From Bacillus methanolicus (GTDB lineage Bacteria > Bacillota > Bacilli > Bacillales > Cytobacillaceae): a stretch of DNA of 64,000 nucleotides. This document shows positions 17,048-26,416 of the stretch, in pieces; position 1 is the first letter of the stretch; the number at the start of each line of letters is the position of its first letter. The notes beneath the pieces are model-generated. The model was given only the letters and a program-made list of their open reading frames with translations. It ran no database searches and was not told the origin of the DNA. The DNA lies in contig NZ_PNFF01000001.1 in NCBI RefSeq assembly GCF_028888695.1, forward strand, positions 2,279,375 to 2,343,374. The letters run 5' to 3'. A program made the translations under genes and the position numbers.

Positions 17048-17590
17048 TTATTCATAAACAAAAAATTGGGGTTTCACTGGGTGATCCTTCACCATTGCCT
17101 CATCCGAAAATTTTCGTAGTTTTATATAGTAGGCAAAATCTCCCGCACAGCCGCCAATTAAAAACGCTCCAAGCAGTGATAAAAACATGACATTAAAAAT
17201 GATTCCCAGCAGGAATGGAATAGCCCCTGTAATAAAGAAAGGCAGCATAAGAGCAAACCTCATATCCTTTACTTTGATCACATTTTTGCTATGAGCATAT
17301 GCAACGCCTTTTTTCCAATCAATACCCCATGCAATCTTATTCCAAGGGACTTTTCCGGCATACCGAAAACCTATTATATGCATAATCTCATGTACAATAA
17401 TACCAATTAAGAAACAAACAATAAAGAACAGAAAACTGCCAAGTGTAATTTGAAAATCTGATTTGTTATGAAGAAATCCATGCATTATAGCTGCAATGAT
17501 GATCAAACCAATTGTTAAGGCGAATGAAACGATTGTTACGGCCAAAACAGAAAAGGTCACGACTGTCTCACGTATATTTTTGATTTCCAC
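17048..17590 (-). CDS. DUF3267 membrane zincin-like protein
   Basis: A 180-aa membrane protein starting at GTG 17590 with AGGGGGAT upstream. Four hydrophobic segments are seen (about 10-35, 47-68, 110-130 and 132-150). HEIMH at about residue 67-71 within IIVHEIMHIIGF is an HEXXH zinc-binding motif, placed at a membrane helix as in the DUF3267 family of putative metalloproteases. No substrate is known. It is the first gene of a likely two-gene operon with ytwF and lies just downstream of the leuS terminator. Confidence 0.78.
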   Translation of the reverse strand: MEIKNIRETVVTFSVLAVTIVSFALTIGLIIIAAIMHGFLHNKSDFQITLGSFLFFIVCFLIGIIVHEIMHIIGFRYAGKVPWNKIAWGIDWKKGVAYAHSKNVIKVKDMRFALMLPFFITGAIPFLLGIIFNVMFLSLLGAFLIGGCAGDFAYYIKLRKFSDEAMVKDHPVKPQFFVYE

Positions 17591-17650
17591 TTTATCCCCC
17601 TATTCAGCTGTTCTTTAAAAAACTATACGAAAAAAATAGCTGATTTGTTC

Positions 17651-17684
17651 CAAAAAAAATCCCCCGTATTGGAAACCGGGGGAT
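17651..17684 (-). terminator. Terminator after leuS
   Basis: CCCCCG and CGGGGG arms with a 10-nt loop, followed on the minus strand by a run of T. Confidence 0.88.
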
Positions 17685-17691
17685 GAACATG

Positions 17692-20109
17692 TTAATTTGC
17701 GACAATATTTACGAGTTTTCCTGGCACAGCAATGACTTTCCGAACGGTTTTTCCATCAATTTGTTCTTTAATTTTATCATCGTCCATCGCAATTTGCTCT
17801 AATGTTTCTTTCGTTGCATCAGCAGGCACGAACAGCTTTGCTTTTACTTTTCCGTTTACTTGAACAACGATTTCGATTTCATCATCCACAAGCTTTGCTT
17901 CATCATATGCCGGCCAAGCTTCATAAGCAATCGTACCGCTGTGTCCAAGCTTTTCCCAAAGCTCTTCAGCAATATGCGGACATATTGGAGAGAGCAATTT
18001 CACAAAACCTTCCATATAAGCTTTCGGAAGAACGTCAGCTTTGTATGCTTCGTTAATAAATACCATTAATTGAGAAATCGCAGTATTAAAGCGCAAGCCT
18101 TCAAAGTCTTCCGTCACTTTTTTAACTGTTTGATGGTAAACTTTTTCAAGGACTTGAGCATTGTCGGTTTCTTGAATTTTTGGATTGAGCGATCCGTCTT
18201 CTTCTACAAACAAGCGCCATACACGGTCAAGGAAGCGGCGGGAACCATCCAGCCCATTTGTTGACCAGGCTTTGGAAGCGTCAAGCGGACCCATAAACAT
18301 TTCATATAATCGGAGTGTATCAGCCCCGTGGCTTATTACGATATCGTCAGGGTTGACAACATTCCCTCTTGATTTGCTCATTTTTTCATTATTTTCACCA
18401 AGAATCATACCTTGGTTATACAGCTTTTGGAATGGCTCTTTTGTTGGAACAACTCCAAGATCATATAAGAATTTATGCCAGAAGCGTGCATATAGTAGAT
18501 GAAGAACGGCATGTTCTGCACCGCCGATGTAAATGTCAACCGGAAGCCATTCTTTCAGTTTTTCAGGATCTGCTAACGCATTTTCGTTCCTTGGGTCAAT
18601 ATAACGCAAATAGTACCAGCAGCTTCCCGCCCATTGCGGCATTGTATTTGTTTCACGACGGCCTTTCTTTCCTGTCACTGGGTCGACAACATTTACCCAT
18701 TCCTCGATGTTAGCCAAAGGTGATTCACCTGTGCCGGACGGTTTGATTTCTGTTGTTTTTGGAAGGGTCAGCGGCAGCTCTTCTTCCGGAACAGCCGTCA
18801 TTGTACCGTCTTCCCAATGAATGATAGGGATTGGCTCACCCCAATAACGCTGGCGGCTGAACAGCCAATCACGAAGGCGGTATGTTACCTTCTTCGTGCC
18901 GATTCCTTTTTCCTCAAGCCAACTAATCATTTTATTGATTGCTTCTTCCTTATTCAGACCGTTAAGAAATCCTGAGTTTACATGCTCTCCGTCTCCGGTA
19001 TAGGCTTCCTTCTCAATATTTCCGCCTGCAACTACTTCTTTAATCGGGAGACCAAATTTTTTCGCAAATTCATAGTCACGCTCATCGTGGGCCGGCACTG
19101 CCATAATCGCACCTGTTCCATAGCTGGCAAGTACATAATCCGCAATCCAGATCGGCATTTTCTCGCCGTTAGCCGGGTTGATCGCATAAGCGCCCGTAAA
19201 TACACCTGTTTTTTCCTTTGCTAAATCAGTCCGCTCAAGATCGCTTTTGCTCTTGATTTGATCGATGTACTTTTCAACTGCCTCACGTTGCGAATCAGTT
19301 GTAATTTCTTTTACTAATGCATGCTCAGGAGCTAGCACTGCGTAAGTTGCCCCGAAAAGTGTATCCGGGCGGGTTGTAAATACGGTAAATGTGCCGTCAT
19401 GACCTTCGATGTTAAAGGTAATTTCTGCACCTTCAGAACGGCCGATCCAATTGCGCTGCATTTCTTTAATGCTTTCCGGCCAATCCAATTCTTCTAAATC
19501 TTCCAGCAAGCGGTCAGCATAGGCAGTAATTTTCAGCATCCACTGTTTCATTGGACGGCGTTCGACCGGATGGCCGCCGCGCTCACTTTTCCCATCAATG
19601 ACTTCTTCATTTGCCAAAACAGTTCCAAGTGCAGGACACCAGTTAACAGGCACTTCATCAATATAGGCAAGTCCTTTTTCATAAAGCTTTAGGAAAATCC
19701 ATTGTGTCCATTTATAATAGTCCGGATCTGTCGTATTGATTTCACGATCCCAATCATAGGAAAATCCAAGCGATTTAATTTGCCGGCGAAAATTATCAAT
19801 ATTGTGTTTCGTGAATTCTGCCGGATCATTTCCCGTATCAAGGGCATACTGTTCAGCAGGCAATCCGAATGCATCCCATCCCATCGGGTGAAGAACATTA
19901 TATCCCTGCATCCGCTTCATGCGCGACAAAATATCTGTAGCGGTATATCCTTCCGGATGGCCGACGTGAAGCCCTGCACCTGAAGGATATGGAAACATAT
20001 CGAGAGCATAAAATTTCCTTTTGCCTTTTTCTTCGCTTGTTTTAAAAGTTTTATTTTCTTCCCAATATTTCTGCCATTTCTTTTCAATTTTCTGATGATC
20101 AAAGCTCAT
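17692..20109 (-). CDS. leuS: Leucyl-tRNA synthetase
   Basis: An 805-aa class I aminoacyl-tRNA synthetase charging tRNA-Leu. The HIGH motif appears as HVGH at 48-51, and KMSKS at about 576-580. GSCWYYLRY and the editing domain between ([14 protein letters not shown]1 region) are intact, so it should proofread. Length is that of bacterial LeuRS. ATG 20109 follows GGAGGAAAAACA. The gene has its own promoter and a T-box leader (20233-20496), so expression should rise when uncharged tRNA-Leu accumulates. A strong terminator follows. Confidence 0.97.
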   Translation of the reverse strand: MSFDHQKIEKKWQKYWEENKTFKTSEEKGKRKFYALDMFPYPSGAGLHVGHPEGYTATDILSRMKRMQGYNVLHPMGWDAFGLPAEQYALDTGNDPAEFTKHNIDNFRRQIKSLGFSYDWDREINTTDPDYYKWTQWIFLKLYEKGLAYIDEVPVNWCPALGTVLANEEVIDGKSERGGHPVERRPMKQWMLKITAYADRLLEDLEELDWPESIKEMQRNWIGRSEGAEITFNIEGHDGTFTVFTTRPDTLFGATYAVLAPEHALVKEITTDSQREAVEKYIDQIKSKSDLERTDLAKEKTGVFTGAYAINPANGEKMPIWIADYVLASYGTGAIMAVPAHDERDYEFAKKFGLPIKEVVAGGNIEKEAYTGDGEHVNSGFLNGLNKEEAINKMISWLEEKGIGTKKVTYRLRDWLFSRQRYWGEPIPIIHWEDGTMTAVPEEELPLTLPKTTEIKPSGTGESPLANIEEWVNVVDPVTGKKGRRETNTMPQWAGSCWYYLRYIDPRNENALADPEKLKEWLPVDIYIGGAEHAVLHLLYARFWHKFLYDLGVVPTKEPFQKLYNQGMILGENNEKMSKSRGNVVNPDDIVISHGADTLRLYEMFMGPLDASKAWSTNGLDGSRRFLDRVWRLFVEEDGSLNPKIQETDNAQVLEKVYHQTVKKVTEDFEGLRFNTAISQLMVFINEAYKADVLPKAYMEGFVKLLSPICPHIAEELWEKLGHSGTIAYEAWPAYDEAKLVDDEIEIVVQVNGKVKAKLFVPADATKETLEQIAMDDDKIKEQIDGKTVRKVIAVPGKLVNIVAN

Positions 20110-20232
20110 TGTTTTTCCTCCTGTTTACTGAATTGTATTTAAATCGTTATGGTGAGATCGTTTAAATCAGCTTTATTTAAGGGGTGCAAAATGGTGTTTT
20201 TCGACCATACTCATTAACAAGACCTTTAAATA

Positions 20233-20496
20233 TAAAAAACCTCTCATCCCAAAAAGGGACGAGAGGATTATGTATAGTTCTCCCGCGGTACCACCCACAT
20301 TAGTGTGCAACCACACTCACTTCATTCATCCTTAACGCGGAAAACGGCAAGCATTACTAACATTTTCACACTTGCAACTCAAAGGCGAGTTCATGATGTG
20401 CCCGGCTGGCTTGCACCGACCGCCAACTCTCTTATACGGGCGAGTCCACCATTACTACTCCTTTTCACTGTCTTTCTCAATATTAACTATAGGGAT
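20233..20496 (-). promoter_or_regulatory. T-box leader of leuS
   Basis: The conserved T-box core GGTGGTACCGCG is at about 20284-20295 on the minus strand. A terminator hairpin follows (20240-20266, CCTCTCGTCCC/GGGATGAGAGG plus T-run). Stem I sequence upstream ends in GAACTCGCC, where CTC is the likely leucine specifier codon. Uncharged tRNA-Leu would stabilise the antiterminator and allow leuS transcription. Confidence 0.93.
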
Positions 20497-20502
20497 ATTG
20501 AT

Positions 20503-20531
20503 ATTGTAATAAATTTCCCTTCAGGATGCAA
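20503..20531 (-). promoter_or_regulatory. Sigma-A promoter of leuS
   Basis: TTGCAT (20526-20531) and TACAAT (20503-20508) with a 17-bp spacer, placed just ahead of the T-box leader. Confidence 0.7.
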
Positions 20532-20920
20532 GCGGGCCAATCATTAAGGAGCCTGTAATGGATATTATAATCTCCATTAAGGAAAAGGTGACAAAGAAAT
20601 TAGGAAACAGCTTGAGAAAAGATGATTTCCAATGAGCTTTACTAAAAAGTCTTCTCTAAATTGAATACATTCGTACTGACAAACATACACATAGCTTTTC
20701 AAGATACGCGAAATCCACAACGAAATTGGAAAACACCTTTTTTAGCTTGTTTCTTTAATGATCCGTTAATGTTTATGTAAAATGATCTTTTCAAAGCTTC
20801 CTTTTCACTTGTGGAAAATGCTTTTTGATCAATCAAGAACTTGCGCTTTAATATTCTTTACCTCAAAAAGGAATATTGACAAAAAAATCTAATATTTTAA
20901 TGAATAGTAAAAAGGAGGGA
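20532..20920. other. Non-coding gap between leuS promoter and the hydrolase gene
   Basis: AT-rich sequence with no frame that looks coding and no RNA motif I recognise. A TTGACA at 20876-20881, followed by TAATGA 16 bp later, may be the -35/-10 of the hydrolase gene. Confidence 0.5.
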
Positions 20921-21733
20921 ATGCCATATGCCATTTATACAATTAAAAACGATGTTGAACTGTATTATGAAGATTCAGGTTCAGGAACCCCGGTTATCTT
21001 TATTCACGGAGTTTGGATGAGCAGCCGTTTTTTCCATAAACAAAAAGATTATTTTAGCAAGGAATTCCGGTTCATATCTTTAGATTTGCGGGGACACGGC
21101 CAATCCTCCCATGTCCATAAAGGACATACGATTTCTTCATATGCAAAAGACTTGCATGCATTTATAGAAAAACTTCAATTGAAAAATGTTGTTCTTGCAG
21201 GCTGGTCCATGGGTGCATTTGTTGTTTGGGAATACATTAAGCAATTTGGAGAAGAAAATATTATTGGAACTGTCATTATTGATGAACTGGCCTCTGATTT
21301 TAAATGGCCGGATTTCCCAATCGGAGCTTTTACGTTTGAAACACTGATTCATTTTATGCAGGAAATCCAGAATAACCGTGAAAACTTTGTAAATGGCTTT
21401 ATTCCTCTTATGTTTAAAAATGAATTAGCTGAAAAAGATCTAAAATGGATGATCGATGAAGTGACGAAACTGCCTGAATCCATCGCAAGTGCTATCCTGT
21501 TCGATCAATCGATTGTTGATTACCGCCCTATGTTATCTTCGATTCAAAAGCCAGTATTGCTGTGCTTTGGAAGAGAAGAAAAATTAGTACCGGTTGCTGC
21601 CGGCGAGCATCTGCATGAAAACATTCCAAAATCCGAGTTAGTGATTTTTGAAAAAAGCTGCCATTGCCCATTCCTGGAAGAAACCGAGCTTTTTAATGCG
21701 ACTGTTTCCAATTTTATAAAGAAATTAAATTAG
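20921..21733 (+). CDS. Alpha/beta hydrolase
   Basis: A 270-aa alpha/beta-hydrolase fold protein. VIFIHGVW (25-32) forms the oxyanion region, GWSMG (94-98) holds nucleophile Ser96, and CHCPFLEE near the C-terminus carries the catalytic His. No signal peptide. The start is uncertain: ATG 20921 is only 2 nt from AGGAGG, and a TTG at 20876 is the alternative, though that TTGACA looks more like a promoter. A well-spaced ATG at 20927 is out of frame with the hydrolase. Substrate unknown; esterases, haloperoxidase-like and peroxidase-like enzymes share the motifs. It stands alone, with a terminator after it. Confidence 0.82.
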   Translation: MPYAIYTIKNDVELYYEDSGSGTPVIFIHGVWMSSRFFHKQKDYFSKEFRFISLDLRGHGQSSHVHKGHTISSYAKDLHAFIEKLQLKNVVLAGWSMGAFVVWEYIKQFGEENIIGTVIIDELASDFKWPDFPIGAFTFETLIHFMQEIQNNRENFVNGFIPLMFKNELAEKDLKWMIDEVTKLPESIASAILFDQSIVDYRPMLSSIQKPVLLCFGREEKLVPVAAGEHLHENIPKSELVIFEKSCHCPFLEETELFNATVSNFIKKLN

Positions 21734-21810
21734 ATCATTTTCAGTTTTTTCCGAAGGGAACATGGGAACTTGTTAATATGAGCATTTGAATAAACATCTT
21801 TCACAACTGA

Positions 21811-21838
21811 AGCCCGCCATAAAGGCGGGCTGTTTTAT
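21811..21838 (+). terminator. Terminator after the hydrolase gene
   Basis: AGCCCGCC and GGCGGGCT with a short loop, followed by GTTTT. It also lies at the 3' end of the convergent small gene. Confidence 0.85.
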
Positions 21839-22014
21839 GAAGACTGTTCCGGTTCAGGGTGAAATTTTGATTTGACAGGTTGCCCGCCTCGTTTTTCATA
21901 ATTTTTCTTCGATTGTTTTACCGGATCAAAGTCTTTTCCAAGCTCTATGTCTTGATTGTTAAAGCCATTTCTCGTTTTCTGTTCGGGATTATTTCGTTTA
22001 GAACGTTTTTTCAT
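21835..22014 (-). CDS. Small basic hydrophilic protein, 59 aa, overlapping ytzC
   Basis: A 59-codon frame from ATG 22014, which lies inside the last codons of ytzC in another frame (17-nt overlap), with AGGAG 10 nt upstream. The protein is highly charged and lacks hydrophobic stretches: it starts MKKRSKRNNPEQKTRNGF and ends in PEPEQSS. Position after ytzC, a plausible ribosome binding site, and a stop just before a hairpin all support it being a real second gene of that operon. Family not recognised; disordered, possibly spore-associated by composition only. Confidence 0.6.
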   Translation of the reverse strand: MKKRSKRNNPEQKTRNGFNNQDIELGKDFDPVKQSKKNYEKRGGQPVKSKFHPEPEQSS

Positions 22015-22288
22015 TCAGCGGCTGCTCCTCTCTCAAAAGGATCATATCGTTTTGCAATTGCTGAATCTGTAACCTCTTCCGATGAAGCTGTTCACGCTGC
22101 TGGGCATTTGCGCTATGGGCAAGGTGTGCCAGGTCGTTATAAGTCGTTTCCAACTGCTGCAGCGCAGCTGTATAGCCATCCTTGTCAAAATGCTGTTGTT
22201 TCCGGCCATCTTCGTAATGTTTTTGGGCTAATCTGATTGTATCCTCACATTGCTGAAGAAAGTCCTCCATGGATTCACGCGTAGCCAT
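21998..22288 (-). CDS. ytzC: DUF2524 family protein YtzC
   Basis: A 96-aa helical protein from ATG 22288 (AGAGGGGGAC site); the open frame extends upstream without a site. It starts MATRESMEDFLQQCEDTIRLA and is rich in Gln, His and Glu with heptad spacing, predicting a helical hairpin or coiled coil. It matches the DUF2524 family represented by B. subtilis YtzC, in the same position near ytqA. Function unknown. Its 3' end overlaps the start of the 59-aa gene. Confidence 0.78.
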   Translation of the reverse strand: MATRESMEDFLQQCEDTIRLAQKHYEDGRKQQHFDKDGYTAALQQLETTYNDLAHLAHSANAQQREQLHRKRLQIQQLQNDMILLREEQPLNEKTF

Positions 22289-22486
22289 GATTAGTCCCCC
22301 TCTAATGATTCCATCATGATATTGAAGCACACGCTTCATCTTTATTTTGTTCCACTCTCCCCTTATTAAAACTGAACAGCTTCGATAATTACTGCCAATT
22401 CACTCGCAAGATTTTCATTTGGATAATCAATTTCTTCATGTTAAAATTCTTTTTATGTCAACTAATGAAATCGAGAGGTGTCTGAT

Positions 22487-23449
22487 TTGAGTCAGAATAA
22501 CCCTTTTCCATATGCAATTGACGATAAACGCTATCATACATGGAATTACCATTTGCGCCAAATTTTTGGCCATAAAGTTTTTAAAGTGGCTTTAGATGGA
22601 GGATTTGATTGCCCAAATCGCGACGGAACTGTGGCATATGGAGGATGCACCTTCTGCAGTGCTGCCGGATCCGGTGATTTTGCTGGTAACCGTGCAGAAG
22701 ACTTGCAAACCCAGTTCATTAAAGTTAAGGAAAAAATGCATCGAAAATGGAAGGACGCAAAATATATGGCTTACTTCCAGGCATTCACAAATACACATGC
22801 ACCTGTGGAAGTTTTAAAAGAAAAATATGAAACAGTATTAAAGCAGGAAGGAGTCGTCGGACTTTCGATTGCAACAAGACCTGACTGCCTGCCGGATGAT
22901 GTCGTCGAATATTTGGCTGAGCTTAACGAACGGACTTATTTATGGGTGGAGCTCGGTCTGCAAACCGTTCATGAACGCACTGCTCTTATAATTAACCGGG
23001 CCCATGACTATCAATGTTATGTGGACGGAGTCAATAAACTTCGAAAGCATGGAATCCGAGTTTGTTCACATATCATTAACGGGCTTCCGCTTGAAACTCC
23101 GGAAATGATGATGGAAACAGCACGCGAAGTAGCCAAGCTGGATGTTCAAGGAATCAAAATTCATTTGCTTCATCTGCTAAAAGGCACTCCGATGGTAAAA
23201 CAATACGAAAAAGGAATGCTCGAATTCCTCTCTTTTGACGACTATGTAAACTTAGTATGTGACCAGTTGGAGATTTTACCGCCGGAAATGATTATCCATC
23301 GAATTACGGGAGACGGACCGATTGATTTAATGATTGGACCGATGTGGAGCGTTAACAAATGGGAAGTTTTAAATGCGATTGATCATGAGCTGAAACGCAG
23401 GAACAGCTGGCAGGGCAAATATTACAAAAAGAGTTTGGTGGAGGCTTAA
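22487..23449 (+). CDS. ytqA: Radical SAM protein YtqA (MnmL), tRNA wobble-uridine modification
   Basis: A 320-aa radical SAM enzyme of the YhcC/TIGR01212 group. The cluster-binding cysteines are in DCPNRDGTVAYGGCTFCSAAG-like sequence near residues 44-59, an unusual spacing typical of this subgroup. It is followed by AYFQAFTNTHAP and STRPDCLPD-type SAM-binding segments (here ATRPDCLPD). TTG 22487 with GAGAGGTG at 6 nt is the best start; GTG 22478 overlaps the site. The next gene, ytqB, encodes the methyltransferase MnmM. The pair is reported to act in mnm5s2U34 tRNA modification in B. subtilis, with YtqA named MnmL. Role inferred from family and pairing. Confidence 0.85.
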   Translation: MSQNNPFPYAIDDKRYHTWNYHLRQIFGHKVFKVALDGGFDCPNRDGTVAYGGCTFCSAAGSGDFAGNRAEDLQTQFIKVKEKMHRKWKDAKYMAYFQAFTNTHAPVEVLKEKYETVLKQEGVVGLSIATRPDCLPDDVVEYLAELNERTYLWVELGLQTVHERTALIINRAHDYQCYVDGVNKLRKHGIRVCSHIINGLPLETPEMMMETAREVAKLDVQGIKIHLLHLLKGTPMVKQYEKGMLEFLSFDDYVNLVCDQLEILPPEMIIHRITGDGPIDLMIGPMWSVNKWEVLNAIDHELKRRNSWQGKYYKKSLVEA

Positions 23450-23452
23450 AGC

Positions 23453-24025
23453 ATGAAACTTGAAAGAATTTTGCCCTTTGCAAGAACTTTGCTGCAAAAA
23501 GCAGTGAGTCCAGGAGATGTTGCGGTGGATGCCACATTAGGAAACGGGCACGATACATTATTTTTGGCAAACCTTGTCGGTCAGAACGGAAGAGTTTACG
23601 GTTTTGATATACAAGAGGATGCATTGGCTGCCAGTAAACAGCGATTAGCAGAGCACAATCTTATTGACCGGGTCACTTTTTTTCATAAAGGTCATGAACA
23701 TATCCTGGAATCGATTCCTCCGGTTCACTACGGAAAAATAACCGGTGCGATCTTTAATCTCGGCTACCTGCCGGGCGGCGATAAGTCGATTGTAACAAGA
23801 CCGAAGACGACAATCTCTGCAATCGAACAATTGCTGGAAATAATGGCTCCGGAGGGGATCATCGTCCTGGTGATTTATCACGGCCACCCGGAAGGAGCAG
23901 TTGAACGGGATTATTTGCTTCGCTATGTTGAAAAGCTTGATCAAAATGCAGTGCATGTGCTGCAATACAGGTTTATCAATCAAAAAAACAACCCGCCGTT
24001 TATCATCGCCATTGAAAAAAGATAG
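23453..24025 (+). CDS. mnmM: tRNA (mnm5s2U) methyltransferase MnmM (YtqB)
   Basis: A 190-aa Rossmann-fold SAM-dependent methyltransferase. Motif I is DATLGNGHDTLFLA (about 24-37), FDIQEDAL holds the acidic motif II residue, and FNLGYLPGGDK corresponds to the catalytic loop. It matches YtqB, identified as MnmM, which methylates the 5-aminomethyl group of wobble 2-thiouridine in some tRNAs. It starts 3 nt after ytqA with GGAGG, so the two genes are one operon. A terminator with a T-run follows. Confidence 0.88.
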   Translation: MKLERILPFARTLLQKAVSPGDVAVDATLGNGHDTLFLANLVGQNGRVYGFDIQEDALAASKQRLAEHNLIDRVTFFHKGHEHILESIPPVHYGKITGAIFNLGYLPGGDKSIVTRPKTTISAIEQLLEIMAPEGIIVLVIYHGHPEGAVERDYLLRYVEKLDQNAVHVLQYRFINQKNNPPFIIAIEKR

Positions 24026-24028
24026 CAG

Positions 24029-24064
24029 ACAGGCACTTTCATAATTGAAGGTGCCTGTTTTTTA
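24029..24064 (+). terminator. Terminator after mnmM
   Basis: ACAGGCAC and GTGCCTGT form a stem with inner CTTTCA pairing to TGAAGG, followed by TTTTTT. Confidence 0.88.
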
Positions 24065-24140
24065 TGCTATTTGCCGTCTGGTATATGGAGTAAAGAAAAC
24101 CCGAACTAAGACCAGTCCTATTTATTCATTTATTGAAATG

Positions 24141-24310
24141 GACGCTCATAAATGTGATTCGACGGCTCATATTTCAGAATGAAGGCTGATAAAATGAAAT
24201 AAAGGCTCATTTATCTAAACGACGACTCATATTTCAAATTAAGGGCTCATATTTCAAATTAAAAGCTCATATTTCCAAACGACGGCTCATAAATGAAAAA
24301 AAGGTTCATA
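24141..24310. repeat. Tandem array of eight 20-bp units
   Basis: Eight consecutive units in strict 20-bp register (24141-24300) plus a partial ninth. The consensus is near GACGGCTCATATTTCAAATT. The CTCAT core is kept in almost every unit while the flanks vary. It lies between the convergent mnmM and ytpB genes. There are no spacers, so it is not a CRISPR array. Confidence 0.85.
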
Positions 24311-24334
24311 ACCTGCCCTTAATTTATGCTTTCT

Positions 24335-24363
24335 TTGTAATAAACAGCCGGAAACACCGGCTG
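24335..24363 (-). terminator. Terminator after ytpB
   Basis: CAGCCGG and CCGGCTG arms with a 5-nt loop, followed by TTTATTAC on the minus strand. Confidence 0.75.
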
Positions 24364-24368
24364 CCAAA

Positions 24369-25451
24369 TTATTTCATAAGACTAAGTGGGATCCACTTCT
24401 GTATTGCGCGGTATGCCCTCCCATTTAAGTAAAAGAACAAACTGATTGATCCGCCTTTTTTAATGAGCTCTCTTGCAAGCCTCCTGATACATTTTTGCTT
24501 CCGGACTTTTTCGTCGGATAAGTATACTCCAAGGAGGCCGCGGTTAATTAACTGATGGAAACGTTTATTAGGGAGTTTTTCCGTATGCCTGTCAGCTTCT
24601 TCGATAAAATGCTTCAGTCTGTTGAACATTTTTTCCTGGTTTTCGTAATAAAAACAAAAGTTAAGATCTCCTCCGGCACGGTCTTCTTCTTGGTCAATCA
24701 AATAATCCAAAAGGATATGCAAACCTTGTATGTATGGAAAATACCCATTCTTAATATTTTCTGCATCCTCAAGTTTAAAGTCGTCTCTCATTGCATAAGA
24801 GACTAAGCAAAAAATTCCCAACGTAGAGCCTGAACAAGCTGAAAATTCATACCACTCCATTTGTGGAATTTTTTCTTTATTGCAATTGAACCAGCTTTTA
24901 AGCCTTGGGATTCGTTCCTCCGTATTTACATGCTTATGAATTTGGAGATCACAATAATACCGGCATAATTCAAGCAAATGTTGGCTGATGGCATGATAGT
25001 GAGTTACTTTCATTAATACCGATCGGCATGTTTCTGCCAGGTCGGCCAAATAATTTCCGTCATCTTGCTCTTCCCGAAAACGATAATAGTTTTTTGGAAC
25101 CGCGTTTAAGCTTAATGCATCAGCCATTGACTCGTGCAGCGCAGCAAAATCATATGGATCAAGAGATGTGCTTCGATCGCACAAATTATCCAAATAATCA
25201 CTGATTGTTTGATAAGCAACAATAAACCGGATTGCTTCTTTATACCGTTCATTAGCTGCGAGGGCAAGAATAGCACCGCCCTCACAGTGGAATGTTTTAT
25301 GTTCAATACTCGAGAGAGCTTGTTTTCTTAATTCAGGATCCGGGATTTCTTTCGCCCGTTTTTTCCAATAGTCCAATTCACAATGAACTTCCGGAAGAAT
25401 TTTTCTGTACACTTTTGCCATTAAACTGATCGGTTCGCTTGGGATGAACAC
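24369..25451 (-). CDS. ytpB: Tetraprenyl-beta-curcumene synthase YtpB
   Basis: A 360-aa all-helical protein matching YtpB, the large terpene synthase that cyclises the C35 substrate heptaprenyl diphosphate into tetraprenyl-beta-curcumene, precursor of baciterpenes/sesquarterpenes in spore membranes. An Asp-rich segment (SDYLDNLCD) and a QEEDRAGGDLNFCFYY region fit the family; the classical DDxxD motif is absent, as usual for it. The start is GTG 25451 with GGTG at 5 nt. This start removes overlap with ytpA, whereas a longer frame reaches 25481. It is co-transcribed with ytpA, 13 nt upstream. Confidence 0.88.
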   Translation of the reverse strand: MFIPSEPISLMAKVYRKILPEVHCELDYWKKRAKEIPDPELRKQALSSIEHKTFHCEGGAILALAANERYKEAIRFIVAYQTISDYLDNLCDRSTSLDPYDFAALHESMADALSLNAVPKNYYRFREEQDDGNYLADLAETCRSVLMKVTHYHAISQHLLELCRYYCDLQIHKHVNTEERIPRLKSWFNCNKEKIPQMEWYEFSACSGSTLGIFCLVSYAMRDDFKLEDAENIKNGYFPYIQGLHILLDYLIDQEEDRAGGDLNFCFYYENQEKMFNRLKHFIEEADRHTEKLPNKRFHQLINRGLLGVYLSDEKVRKQKCIRRLARELIKKGGSISLFFYLNGRAYRAIQKWIPLSLMK

Positions 25452-25464
25452 ATTCTCACCACCC

Positions 25465-26268
25465 TTAGACCAGATAGCCAAGAGATTTTAACTGGCTGTT
25501 CACAAAATCCTTTGCATATTCAAACACGTCATCACGTTCAGGTTCATTAAAAATTTCATGGTAGCAATTTGGCCATTCCTTGAAATGCTTTTCAGAAAGC
25601 GGCACTTGATTAAACCAGTCTCTTACATTCACCTTGTTGACAATTTTATCTTCTCCGCCCTGCATGACAAGCATCGGCAAATCTTGTGTTTCTTCCATTT
25701 TCTCAAAGGCAATCTTAATGGCTTTTACTAGTTCACGGTACCATCTTACAGAAACCTTTGTAACGTATAGTGAATCGTTAAGATCTGCCTCTCGGACATC
25801 CGGGTTCCGTGTCGCAATATCAACGGTAATGCCCGCTTCAATTCGAAACGACGGAATGACAAGGTTCAATCCATGCGAAATAGCATTTAGAAGCTTTGAC
25901 GGGTACTTCACAAGGCCAAGGCACGGAGAAGATAATATCACGCCGGCAAGGTTCAACCGTTCTTCCTGCAGCAGCCTAATTGCAATTAACCCTCCCATGC
26001 TGTGCCCGAGCAAAAATACAGGCAAGTCATAGCGGTAAGCAGCCTGCACCCAATCTTTTACTTCAAAAATATATTCATCAAAGGAATCAATATGGCCCCT
26101 TCTTGATCTTGATGTCATTCCCTGGCCCGGTAAATCCCCCATAATGACATGAAATCCGGATGAACGCCACATTTCAATGAGCCAGCCGTATCGGCGATGG
26201 TGTTCCATCGCTCCATGGACAATAACAATAACCGCTTTTGCTTCCCCATCAGCTTCCCATTTCCACAT
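25465..26268 (-). CDS. ytpA: Alpha/beta hydrolase YtpA (lysophospholipase-like)
   Basis: A 267-aa alpha/beta hydrolase from ATG 26268 (AGGAGGAACAATT site). VIVHGAMEHHRRY (15-27) and GHSMGG (88-93, nucleophile Ser90) match the monoacylglycerol lipase/lysophospholipase group; the catalytic His is in CYHEIFNEPE. B. subtilis YtpA is linked to synthesis of bacilysocin, a lysophospholipid antibiotic, and forms an operon with ytpB as here. Cytosolic, no signal peptide. The lysophospholipase role is transferred from that homologue. Confidence 0.86.
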   Translation of the reverse strand: MWKWEADGEAKAVIVIVHGAMEHHRRYGWLIEMWRSSGFHVIMGDLPGQGMTSRSRRGHIDSFDEYIFEVKDWVQAAYRYDLPVFLLGHSMGGLIAIRLLQEERLNLAGVILSSPCLGLVKYPSKLLNAISHGLNLVIPSFRIEAGITVDIATRNPDVREADLNDSLYVTKVSVRWYRELVKAIKIAFEKMEETQDLPMLVMQGGEDKIVNKVNVRDWFNQVPLSEKHFKEWPNCYHEIFNEPERDDVFEYAKDFVNSQLKSLGYLV

Positions 26269-26416
26269 AATTGTTCCTCCTGCCACGATCTAATGAATGA
26301 AATATAAAAGAAATATATCACAATTATATTTAACAATAATCAAAAAAGCTTTGACAATCATATGCACTTATTCGGTACAATCAAGTTAAAATATTTTTTA
26401 AAAGGAGTTGCTGCAT

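Noticed and set aside
20876..20920. TTG start at 20876 for the hydrolase gene
   Set aside because: TTGACA there looks like a -35 box and the added 15 residues are not hydrolase-like; the ATG at 20921 is retained although its ribosome binding site is close.
24141..24310. CRISPR array
   Set aside because: Units are contiguous 20-mers without spacers and no cas genes are nearby.
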